From: Micromonospora chersina | GTDB taxonomy: Bacteria; Actinomycetota; Actinomycetes; Mycobacteriales; Micromonosporaceae | DNA: 64,000 nucleotides | NCBI RefSeq assembly: GCF_900091475.1 | Contig: NZ_FMIB01000002.1 | Coordinates: 5,642,001 to 5,706,000 of the forward strand | Reading direction: 5' to 3' | Part shown: piece after piece, positions 56,850 to 64,000 of the stretch | Layout of the letters: the number at the start of each line of letters is the position of its first letter | Numbering within the stretch: position 1 is the first letter of the stretch | The notes under the pieces: generated by a model | What the model saw: only the letters and a program-made list of their open reading frames with translations | Databases searched by the model: none | What the model was told of the DNA's origin: nothing | Translations under genes and position numbers: made by a program

Positions 56850-59416
56850 ACACCGGCGAGCCGCAACGCGACCACCGCGCATCGGATATCCCGTCGGCGG
56901 CGACCTCCGCTGTCCGATCGGCGGGGACCTCCGCCGGAGGGCGTCATCCGGCCTCGATATCCGGCGGGAGGCGTCATCCGGCTGCGACCGTCGCCGGTGT
57001 CGCCGTTGGTCCTGTGGCGCCAGTGAGCGCGCCGGTGGACGGCGGCAGCGCGACGGCGGGGGAGGTGCCCGACCTGCGGCTGGCCGGGCTGGCCGTGGCC
57101 GCCTGGCTCGCCGCACTGGCCGGCCTGCACTCCAGCGTGACGGCGAGCGCCACGCTGGCCGCCGTCGCCGCCGGCCTGGCGCTGGTCACCGGCGCGCACC
57201 TGTGCGGCCTGCTCGGCCGCCCGGCCGACCCGGTCCGCCGCTACGGCTGGATCGCCGTGGCCGTGCTGCTCGGCGTGGTCTGCGGCGCGACCGCCACCGC
57301 GGCCCGCCTGGCGGTCCGCGACGCCGCCCCCGTGCGGGCGCTCGTGGCCGAGCGGACCCTGGTCACCGCCGAACTGGTGGTCCGCGACGACCCGCGCCCC
57401 ATCCGGAGTGCCACAGGTCGTCCGGCGACCCTGCTGGTCAGCGCGGACCTGACCCGCCTCACCGACCCCGCCGGCCGCCGGGTCACCGGCACGGTGCGCG
57501 GCCTCGTGCTGGCGAGCGACCCGGCCTGGCGCACGCTGCTGCCCGGGCAGCGGGTGACCGCGAAGGGCCGGCTGTCCGCCCCGCGCGGCGGGGACCTCAC
57601 GGCTGCGGTGCTGTCGGCCACCGGGCCACCGATTCGGCACGGCGCGGCACCGTGGCCGCAGCGGGCGGCCGGGGCGCTGCGGGCCGGGCTGCAACGGGCC
57701 TGCGCGCCACTTCCCGACGCCCCGGGCGGGCTGCTGCCCGGCCTGGTGGTGGGGGACACCAGCCGGCTGCCGCCCGAGGTGGAGGAGGACTTCCGGGCCA
57801 CCGGCATGACCCACCTCAACGCGGTGTCCGGGTCCAACGTGGCCATCGTCGTCGGGGCGGTGCTGCTGCTCGCCCGCTGGGCGCGGGCCGGTCCGCGGAC
57901 GGCCGCCGCGCTGTGCGTACTCGCCCTGGTCGGGTTCGTGATCCTGGTCCGGCCCTCGCCGAGCGTGGTCCGCGCCGCGGCCATGGGGGCCATCGGGTTG
58001 GCCGCGCTCGCCACCGGTCGGACCCGGGCCGCGCTGCCCGCCCTCGCCGCCGCGGTCACCGTGCTGGTGCTTGTGGACCCGGAGCTGGCCGGGGACCCCG
58101 GGTTCGCGCTCTCCGTCTGCGCCACCGGTGGGCTCCTGCTGCTCGCCCCCGGCTGGCGGGACGGGCTGCGCCGGCGTGGCGTACCGCCCGGGTTGGCCGA
58201 GGCCCTGGCCGTGCCGGCGGCCGCGCAGGTCGCCTGCGGCCCGGTGATCGCCGGGATCTCGGGGACGGTGAGCCTGGTCGCGGTGCCGGCGAACCTGCTG
58301 GCCGTGCCGGTCGTCGCGCCGGCCACGGTGCTGGGCGTGCTCGCGGCGGTGCTGTCACCGGTCTGGCCGGCCGGCGCCGAGTTCGCCGCCTGGCTGGCGA
58401 GCTGGCCGGCGCGCTGGCTGGTGACCGTGGCCGGGCAGGGGGCGCGGCTGCCCGCCGGGAACCTGCCCTGGCCGGGCGGGGTTACCGGGGCCCTCCTGCT
58501 GGCCGCCGTGAGCGTGGCGCTGCTGGTCGCCGTCCGGCGGCCGGTCCTCCGGCGGCTCGTCGCGGTCGTCGTGGTAGCCGTGGTGCTCGGCGCGCTGCCC
58601 GTCCGGCTGCTCGCGGCCGGCTGGCCACCGCCGGGCTGGGTGATCGTGGCGTGCACGGTGGGGCAGGGGGACGCCCTGGTTCTGCCGGTCGCCGCCGGAC
58701 GGGCCGTGGTGGTCGACGCCGGCCCGGACCCGTCCGGGGTGGACGGATGCCTGCGCCGGCTCGGCGTACGCGAGGTGTCGCTGTTGGTGGTCAGCCACTT
58801 CCACGCCGACCACGTGGGCGGGGTCGCCGGGGTGTTCCGCGGCCGGCGGGTGGCGGCGGTGGCGACCCCGCAGTGGTCCGAGCCGCCGTACGGCGTCGCC
58901 CAGGTACGCGACGCGGCGCGCGGGGGCGGCACCCCGCTGGCACCGGTGCAGGCGGGCTGGCGGTGGCGGGCCGGGGCGGTCGAGGTGGCCGCGATCGGGC
59001 CCCCGTATCCGCTGCGCGGCAGCCGGTCGGACCCGAACAACAACTCCCTGGTGCTGGCCGCCACCGTGCGCGGGGTCCGGATCCTGCTGCCCGGCGACGC
59101 CGAGACCGAGGAGCAGCGGGCGCTGCTGGAGACCGTGCCGTCCGCCGCCATTCGGGCCGACGTGCTGAAGGTCGCCCACCACGGGTCGGCGTACCAGGAT
59201 CCGGAGTTCCTCGCGGCGGTCCGCCCGGCGGTCGCGCTGGTCTGCGTGGGCGTCGACAACGACTACGGGCACCCCAACCCGGGCCTGCTCGACCGGCTGA
59301 CCCGGACCGGCGCCCGGGTGCTGCGCACCGACACCGACGGCGACGTGGCCGCGGTGCGCGCCGGCGCCGGCCTGGCGGTGGTGGCTCGCGGGACAGGTCC
59401 GGGGCGGCGGCGGTGA
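56846..59416 (+). CDS. comEC: ComEC/Rec2 family DNA-uptake channel
   Basis: 856 aa. Long N-terminal region with several membrane segments and a competence domain, then a C-terminal metallo-beta-lactamase domain with HxHxDH (H651, H653, D655, H656) and LKVAHHGS. ComEC moves single-stranded DNA across the membrane. Present in many non-competent actinobacteria too, so uptake cannot be assumed. Full-length and coupled to comEA. Repeated GCGTCATCCGGC segments occur in its 5' end. Confidence 0.93.
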   Translation: MNTGEPQRDHRASDIPSAATSAVRSAGTSAGGRHPASISGGRRHPAATVAGVAVGPVAPVSAPVDGGSATAGEVPDLRLAGLAVAAWLAALAGLHSSVTASATLAAVAAGLALVTGAHLCGLLGRPADPVRRYGWIAVAVLLGVVCGATATAARLAVRDAAPVRALVAERTLVTAELVVRDDPRPIRSATGRPATLLVSADLTRLTDPAGRRVTGTVRGLVLASDPAWRTLLPGQRVTAKGRLSAPRGGDLTAAVLSATGPPIRHGAAPWPQRAAGALRAGLQRACAPLPDAPGGLLPGLVVGDTSRLPPEVEEDFRATGMTHLNAVSGSNVAIVVGAVLLLARWARAGPRTAAALCVLALVGFVILVRPSPSVVRAAAMGAIGLAALATGRTRAALPALAAAVTVLVLVDPELAGDPGFALSVCATGGLLLLAPGWRDGLRRRGVPPGLAEALAVPAAAQVACGPVIAGISGTVSLVAVPANLLAVPVVAPATVLGVLAAVLSPVWPAGAEFAAWLASWPARWLVTVAGQGARLPAGNLPWPGGVTGALLLAAVSVALLVAVRRPVLRRLVAVVVVAVVLGALPVRLLAAGWPPPGWVIVACTVGQGDALVLPVAAGRAVVVDAGPDPSGVDGCLRRLGVREVSLLVVSHFHADHVGGVAGVFRGRRVAAVATPQWSEPPYGVAQVRDAARGGGTPLAPVQAGWRWRAGAVEVAAIGPPYPLRGSRSDPNNNSLVLAATVRGVRILLPGDAETEEQRALLETVPSAAIRADVLKVAHHGSAYQDPEFLAAVRPAVALVCVGVDNDYGHPNPGLLDRLTRTGARVLRTDTDGDVAAVRAGAGLAVVARGTGPGRRR

Positions 59417-59572
59417 GACCGGCTCGGGAAGCGCCCCGAGAATCGAGGCGGCTTATTGGGATAGCTGGTAGATCGACTCAAATGTCTGGATTTGCGCTGA
59501 GTGCGGGCCGTGCCGTCACAGTCCCCGATGACCAGGCACGATCCGGTCGGAGGCCGTGCGAATATGGGCGAC

Positions 59573-60544
59573 GTGACCCCCGCCAGCCTGCCCCCCATTC
59601 TGCTCGTCCTCGGCGACGAGGAGCTGCTCGCCACGCGAGCCGTCTCCGAAGCCGTCGCCCGAGCCCGCAGCGTCGACCCGGATGTGGACGTCCGGGAGTA
59701 CCAGGCCGGCTCGCTGGCGGTGGGCGAGATCGCCGAGATGCTCAGCCCGTCGCTGTTCGGCGGCCGCCGGGTGCTCGTGCTCCGTGCCGGACAGGACGCC
59801 CGCAAGGACCTGGTCACCGCCCTGCTCGGATACGCGAAGAACCCGGACCCGGACGTGCAGCTCGTGGTGCTGCACCTGGGCGGCGCGAAGGGTAAGGCGT
59901 TCGCCGACGGGCTGCGGGCCGCCGGCGCGACAGTGGTGCCGGCGGTGAAGCTCAAGGGTCATCGGGAGCGCGTCGCGTTCGTCCGGGACGAGATCCGCCG
60001 CCTCGGCGGCAAGTGCACCGAGGACGCGGCCGAGACGCTGATCGCGGCCGTCGGCACCGACCTGCGTGAGCTGGCCGCCGCCTGCTCCCAGCTCGTCGCC
60101 GACACCGACGGGCGGATCGGGGCCGACACGGTGTCCCGCTACTACCGGGGGCGCGTCGAGGTGACCGGCTTCACGGTGGCCGACGCGACGATGGTCGGTG
60201 ACGTCCCCGGCGCCCTGGAGGCGCTGCGCTGGGCGCTGCACGTCGGCGTCGACCCGGTGCCGATCGCCGACGCCCTCGCCGACGGGGTGCGGACCGTCGC
60301 CCGGGTCGCCTCGGCCGGGCGGGGGAGCCCCTACCAACTGGCGAGCAGCCTGGGCATGCCGGCCTGGAAGATCGAGCGGGCCCAGCGGCAGGGCCGGGGC
60401 TGGACGCCGGAGGGCCTCGTGGAGGCCATGCGCGCCGCCGCCGAGTGCAACGCCGCCGTCAAGGGCGGCGCCGACGACCGGGCGTACGCGCTGGAGCGGG
60501 CCGTCTTCTCCGTGGCCGCGGCGCGGCAGGGCGGCGGCCGGTGA
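59573..60544 (+). CDS. holA: DNA polymerase III subunit delta
   Basis: 323 aa. Clamp-loader delta subunit. Starts VTPASLPPILLVLGDEELLATRAV; three-domain HolA pattern with SPSLFGGRRVLVLR, then DLRELAAACSQL and a helical C-terminal domain. GTG at 59573 chosen with GAATAT 7 nt upstream; an ATG at 59564 is an alternative. The 156-bp gap before it has an AT-rich patch (~59450-59510). Adjacent to rpsT, as in other actinobacteria. Confidence 0.92.
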   Translation: MTPASLPPILLVLGDEELLATRAVSEAVARARSVDPDVDVREYQAGSLAVGEIAEMLSPSLFGGRRVLVLRAGQDARKDLVTALLGYAKNPDPDVQLVVLHLGGAKGKAFADGLRAAGATVVPAVKLKGHRERVAFVRDEIRRLGGKCTEDAAETLIAAVGTDLRELAAACSQLVADTDGRIGADTVSRYYRGRVEVTGFTVADATMVGDVPGALEALRWALHVGVDPVPIADALADGVRTVARVASAGRGSPYQLASSLGMPAWKIERAQRQGRGWTPEGLVEAMRAAAECNAAVKGGADDRAYALERAVFSVAAARQGGGR

Positions 60545-61002
60545 CCCGAACGTGGTCGACGGTCCCGACGGACGAGGAGCGGTACCGGCCGCTCTACGCC
60601 CGGGTCCTCGGGCTGCGTTTCGTCAACCCCGGCGGGGTGCTGTGCTTCCTCTTCTTCGAGGGCGCCGTGGCGCTGGCCGTGCTGCTCGCCCTCGCCGAAC
60701 TGGTGACCTGGTGGGCGGTGCTGGTGCTGCCGGCGGCGGTGGCGGCCATGGTGAAGCTCAACGACATGGTCGCCGAGATCGTGATCCGCACCGCGGCGCA
60801 GGTGCCGGAGCAGGAACGGGACCGCTTCCGCCGGCAGATGGAGCCGGTGGTCGGCCGGGCCAGCGTGCCGTCCACTGCCCGGGCTCTGCCCGGCGGGGTG
60901 TCCCTGGCCGGCGACCCGAGGGTGCGAGCGAGCCGTCCCGCCGACCCGCCCTCCGACATCGAGCCTTGGCCGGACCCGGCCCGGCACGATCCGTACCGCT
61001 GA
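60541..61002 (+). CDS. small membrane protein, hypothetical
   Basis: 153 aa. Two membrane segments (~30-52 and ~55-75) followed by a basic, then Pro/Asp-rich tail (SDIEPWPDPARHDPYR). Function unknown. GTG overlaps the holA stop (GTGA), so cotranscribed; the terminator at 61135 follows. Confidence 0.75.
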   Translation: MTRTWSTVPTDEERYRPLYARVLGLRFVNPGGVLCFLFFEGAVALAVLLALAELVTWWAVLVLPAAVAAMVKLNDMVAEIVIRTAAQVPEQERDRFRRQMEPVVGRASVPSTARALPGGVSLAGDPRVRASRPADPPSDIEPWPDPARHDPYR

Positions 61003-61134
61003 CCGGCCCCGACCCGGCACGACCCGTATCTGAGTCGCGGCAAGCTCCCGGCCGGCACTCGGTCGTCGGCTGCCGGACCGGGAGTCGAGCCGATCAGGAG
61101 TGGTTCCGACGGCCGGTTACCCGAACGCAGACGG

Positions 61135-61170
61135 CCGGAAGCCCCGGGGCGGTAACCCCGGGGCTTCCGG
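61135..61170. terminator. bidirectional terminator between holA operon and rpsT
   Basis: Perfect 15-bp stem CCGGAAGCCCCGGGG/CCCCGGGGCTTCCGG with a 6-nt loop, between convergent genes. Confidence 0.88.
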
Positions 61171-61188
61171 TCAGGTCTGAGGCGCTCG

Positions 61189-61455
61189 TCAGGCCGAGAA
61201 CGAGGCGACGCGCTTGGCGATCGCCGACTTCCGGTTGGCCGCCTGGTTGGCGTGGATGACACCCTTGCTGGCAGCCTTGTCCAGCTTGCGGGTGGCCTCA
61301 CGCATCAGGGTGGTGGCCTTCTCGGTGTCGCCCGCCTCGGCAGCCTCGTTGAACTTCCGGATGGCGGTCTTCAGCGACGACTTGACCGACTTGTTACGCA
61401 GCCGGCGCTTCTCGTTCTGCCGGTTGCGCTTGATCTGGGACTTGATGTTCGCCAC
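61189..61455 (-). CDS. rpsT: 30S ribosomal protein S20
   Basis: 88 aa, complete: [20 protein letters not shown]...[11 protein letters not shown]. Binds 16S rRNA in the small subunit. GTG start with GAGG about 8 nt upstream; an upstream ATG gives a 14-residue extension that lacks conservation. Opposite holA as usual in the group. Confidence 0.97.
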   Translation of the reverse strand: MANIKSQIKRNRQNEKRRLRNKSVKSSLKTAIRKFNEAAEAGDTEKATTLMREATRKLDKAASKGVIHANQAANRKSAIAKRVASFSA

Positions 61456-61630
61456 GCGACAGCCTCGTCTTGATAGCTCGGGTTGGTCTGCTTTCACGCA
61501 CGGCGGACATGCGCCATCGCCGCGCGAAAAGCCAGGTTACCAGGTCGCCCGGCGGCGAGCCAAAACGCCTCCGGTGCCCCGGGGCGTCCGCCCTGCTCAA
61601 CCCGGCCCGCCGCCCGATCGGGCCGCGCAC

Positions 61631-61770
61631 CGCCGCCCTGCGCAGAGCCCCACACCGCAGCCCCGCGCGGAGCCCCGGACCGCAGCCCCGCGCAGAGCCC
61701 CGCACCGCAGCCCCGCGTAGAGCCCCGCAGCATCGAGCCGCGTACAGCCGCCCGCATCGAGCCGCGCACG
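61631..61770. repeat. 25-bp minisatellite
   Basis: Four tandem 25-bp units (61631-61730; for example CGCAGCCCCGCGCAGAGCC then CCGCAC) with small changes, then two related ~24-bp units starting CATCGAGCCGCG to ~61770. Lies between rpsT and the end of the kinase gene; the rest of the gap (61456-61630) should hold the rpsT promoter and shows nothing else clear. Confidence 0.88.
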
Positions 61771-61771
61771 C

Positions 61772-62752
61772 TCACGTCCAGCCCTGGCGGGCGGCGAGCC
61801 AGGACAGGGCCTGCTCGCCGCTCCAGCGCTGGTGGGCCCGGATGTGCGGGGACGCGGTGGACGGGCCGGCGGCGGCGCCGGTGAGGAGGTAGCCGGAGAG
61901 TGCGGCGAGGGTCACGTCCAGCGCGTCGGCGGGGGCGCCGGCGGCGGCCGGGTGGCCGGCGAAGGCAGCGTTCGCGTCGAGGCCGCTGGCGTACCCGGTG
62001 ATCAGCAGGGTGACCAGGTCGAACCAGGCCGGCCCGTGGCAGAGCCAGTTCCAGTCGCAGATCCAGGCCCGGCCGGCGGCGTCCAGCAGGACGTTGTCCA
62101 CCCGCAGGTCGCAGTGGGCCAGGCCGGGGGCGGCGTCGGCGTAGCCAGGGAGGCGGGACTCCAGCGCGGCCAGCTCGGGCAGCGGCGCCCAGGGCGGTAG
62201 CGCGGGCGCCGGTTCGCGGCCGGCGGCCACCTCGCCCCACCAGAGGATGTCGTCGCGGGCCAGGTCGGCGAGGCGCGGCAACCCGAGCGCCACGAGGTCC
62301 GCGGGCGGCGCGGCGAGCGCGGCGGCCACCTCGGCGTACGCGGTGAGGGCGGCGTCCAGCTCGGCCGGCTCCCAGGGCAGCCGGGGCGTGTGCCCGTCGA
62401 CAGCGGTCAGGGCGAGCGCGTACCAGCCGGCCTCGGTGAGCGCCCAGCGCGGGCGGGGGACCGGCAGGCCGGCGGGGAGCCGGGCCAGGACGGCGGCCTC
62501 GTGGGCGTACCAGTCGACCAGGTGCCGCTGCTCGGCGAGGGCCGCCGCCTTCACGAAGACGGGCTCGCCGGTGGGGCCGGTGAGCACGGCGGCGAAGCCG
62601 CGCGTGAAGCCCGCACCGGCCGGGCGGACCGTCACCGGGTGCCCGCCGAGCCGGGCGGCCAGCGCGTCCCGCAGCCCGGCGGGCAGCTCGGCCCAGTCCG
62701 GCCGGTCGGCGGTGGCGTCGTACGGCACCGGGGGCAGCGAGATCGCGGGCAC
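61772..62752 (-). CDS. aminoglycoside phosphotransferase family protein
   Basis: 326 aa, kinase fold. Catalytic loop HCDLRVDN and metal motif CDWNW, with a Pro/Ala-rich N-terminal lobe. Family members phosphorylate antibiotics, sugars or metabolites; resistance cannot be inferred. GTG start at VPAISLPPV with CAGCAT 6 nt upstream (leaderless pattern). Its stop borders the minisatellite. Confidence 0.85.
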   Translation of the reverse strand: MPAISLPPVPYDATADRPDWAELPAGLRDALAARLGGHPVTVRPAGAGFTRGFAAVLTGPTGEPVFVKAAALAEQRHLVDWYAHEAAVLARLPAGLPVPRPRWALTEAGWYALALTAVDGHTPRLPWEPAELDAALTAYAEVAAALAAPPADLVALGLPRLADLARDDILWWGEVAAGREPAPALPPWAPLPELAALESRLPGYADAAPGLAHCDLRVDNVLLDAAGRAWICDWNWLCHGPAWFDLVTLLITGYASGLDANAAFAGHPAAAGAPADALDVTLAALSGYLLTGAAAGPSTASPHIRAHQRWSGEQALSWLAARQGWT

Positions 62753-62805
62753 CCGCCCATGCTGCCGCACCGGGACGTCGGTGTGCTCTGCCAGACTGGC
62801 CAGCC

Positions 62806-63342
62806 ATGAGGACCGACGAGTTCTGGCAGTTGATCGACGACGCCCGGGCCGGGGGCGGGGGAGAGCCCGCGGCGGTCGCCGCCCGGGCCGTGGCGCTGCT
62901 CGCCGAGCGGGACCCGGAGGAGATCGTCGGGTACGCCCACCACCAGCAGCGGGTGCTCGCCGCGTCGTACAAGGTCGACCTCTGGGGCGCGGCCTACCTG
63001 ATCAACGGCGGCGCCTCGGACGACGGCTTCGAGTACTTCCGGGGCTGGCTGATGACCCAGGGCCGGGCGGTGTTCGCCCGGGCGGTCGCCGACCCGGACT
63101 CCCTCGCGGAGCTGCCGCAGGTCCGGTCCGCCGCGCTCAGCGGCGAGGAGTTCGAGTGCGAGGACATGCTGGCGGTGCCGTGGGAGGCGTACCGGAAGGC
63201 CACCGCGGCCGACCTGCCGGCGGACCGGGACCCGGTGCGGGCGCCGGACCTGAACGACTTCTGGGACTTCGACGACGAGGAGGAGGCGCGGCGCCGCCTG
63301 CCGAAGCTCGCCACTCTCTTCGTCGAGCCACCCGAGGAGTGA
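62806..63342 (+). CDS. DUF4240 protein
   Basis: 178 aa. DUF4240 pattern: MRTDEFWQLIDDAR, then EYFRGWLMTQGRAVFARAV and an acidic C-terminus. Function unknown; some neighbours of related genes are in toxin or stress loci. ATG with CAGACT 8 nt upstream. Divergent from the kinase. Confidence 0.85.
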   Translation: MRTDEFWQLIDDARAGGGGEPAAVAARAVALLAERDPEEIVGYAHHQQRVLAASYKVDLWGAAYLINGGASDDGFEYFRGWLMTQGRAVFARAVADPDSLAELPQVRSAALSGEEFECEDMLAVPWEAYRKATAADLPADRDPVRAPDLNDFWDFDDEEEARRRLPKLATLFVEPPEE

Positions 63343-63386
63343 CGGGGGAGCACCGGCGCGCCCCGGACGACGTGGGAGCATAGAGG

Positions 63387-63407
63387 GGGCCGGCGGCGCG
63401 CCGGCCC
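63387..63407 (+). terminator. hairpin after the DUF4240 gene
   Basis: Eight-bp stem GGGCCGGC/GCCGGCCC with a 5-nt loop, 45 nt past the stop and upstream of lepA. Confidence 0.5.
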
Positions 63408-63437
63408 GCTCACGTCAGCCGACCAGAACGGACAGCT

Positions 63438-64000
63438 GTGCCACCGACGCTCGATCCCGGCGCTAACGCTCCTGGTGCCACCGACCCGGCGCGCATCAGG
63501 AACTTCTGCATCATCGCCCACATCGACCACGGGAAGTCGACCCTGGCCGACCGGATGCTGCAGCTCACCGGCGTGGTCGACCCCCGGCAGATGCGTGCGC
63601 AGTACCTCGACCGGATGGACATCGAGCGCGAGCGCGGCATCACCATCAAGAGCCAGGCCGTCCGGATGCCGTGGACCATCCGCGAGGGCGACCGGGCCGG
63701 CGAGACCGCCGTGCTCAACATGATCGACACCCCGGGCCACGTGGACTTCACCTACGAGGTGTCCCGCTCCCTGGCGGCCTGCGAGGGCGCCATCCTGCTC
63801 GTCGACGCCGCCCAGGGCATCGAGGCGCAGACCCTCGCGAACCTCTACCTGGCGCTCGAGAACGACCTGCACATCATCCCGGTGCTCAACAAGATCGACC
63901 TGCCGGCCGCGCAGCCGGAGAAGTACGCCGAGGAGCTGGCCCACCTGATCGGTGGCGACCCGGCGGACTGCATCAAGGTCTCCGGCAAGACCGGTGAGGG
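63438..64000 (+). CDS. lepA: elongation factor 4 (LepA), 5' part
   Basis: First 187 codons, cut by the window end. GTPase that acts on the ribosome. N-terminal extension of ~17 residues, then G1 HIDHGKST, the switch [10 protein letters not shown]3 DTPGH and G4 NKID. GTG start; no strong SD. The holA-rpsT-lepA neighbourhood is normal for actinobacteria. Confidence 0.95.
   Translation, partial: MPPTLDPGANAPGATDPARIRNFCIIAHIDHGKSTLADRMLQLTGVVDPRQMRAQYLDRMDIERERGITIKSQAVRMPWTIREGDRAGETAVLNMIDTPGHVDFTYEVSRSLAACEGAILLVDAAQGIEAQTLANLYLALENDLHIIPVLNKIDLPAAQPEKYAEELAHLIGGDPADCIKVSGKTGE

Noticed and set aside
59450..59510. AT-richer patch before holA as foreign DNA
   Set aside because: Only about 60 bp and in a promoter region; too short to claim transfer.
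61631..61770. Possible CRISPR array
   Set aside because: The 25-bp units are directly adjacent with no unique spacers, and no cas genes are near; it is a minisatellite.
61772..62752. Calling the kinase an antibiotic resistance gene
   Set aside because: The APH fold is shared by many metabolic kinases; nothing here indicates an antibiotic substrate.

Overview
This window is actinobacterial chromosome, most likely Micromonosporaceae (Micromonospora-like). The evidence is very high GC with G/C at third codon positions, frequent GTG starts, a tRNA-free 16S-23S spacer, and actinobacterial gene orders (rng-rplU-rpmA-obg, nadD-rsfS-gpgP, comEA-comEC-holA/rpsT/lepA). The assignment comes from sequence character alone, without any database search.

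Layout: 1-3.8 kb is the 3' part of an rRNA operon (16S end, spacer, 23S, 5S, terminator). 3.8-12.2 kb holds a small membrane protein, valS-folC-DUF4233, a membrane-VOC fusion, ndk, and an ECF41-type sigma factor coupled to its carboxymuconolactone-decarboxylase-like partner. 12.5-23 kb has an ArsR-like regulator, a Tat-exported PhoD phosphatase, ileS behind a T-box, an acyltransferase, an iron-sulfur photolyase and a proline-rich membrane protein. 23-29.5 kb has the two genes of a normally adjacent radical-SAM pair, separated by three type VII secretion-like genes (two WXG/PPE-like proteins and a mycosin-like protease). 29.6-35.1 kb is rng-rplU-rpmA-obg.

35.1-50.5 kb is an accessory stretch between obg and nadD. 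It holds small membrane and stress-type proteins (DUF6766, DUF4383, holin-X, DUF3618), a glycosyltransferase, an SRPBCC/alcohol dehydrogenase/HPP/molybdoenzyme cluster, a CYP152-like P450 and aminopeptidase N. 50.6-53.2 kb carries nadD-rsfS-gpgP and degV. 53.4-55.7 kb has a short-chain dehydrogenase with a duplicated 3' end, a hydrolase and a methyltransferase. 55.8-64 kb has comEA-comEC, holA, rpsT, a minisatellite, an APH-like kinase, a DUF4240 protein and the start of lepA.

Most of the window is housekeeping: translation (valS, ileS, rplU, rpmA, rpsT, obg, rsfS, lepA), RNA decay (rng), nucleotide, folate and NAD metabolism (ndk, folC, nadD), DNA repair and replication (photolyase, holA). 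The main points of interest are the type VII-like island, a molybdoenzyme whose four FeS ligands are all replaced at exact spacing, a probable ATC start codon, two copies of an intergenic palindrome, many apparently leaderless promoters, and two local tandem duplications. No CRISPR array, tRNA gene, insertion sequence or prophage was seen.
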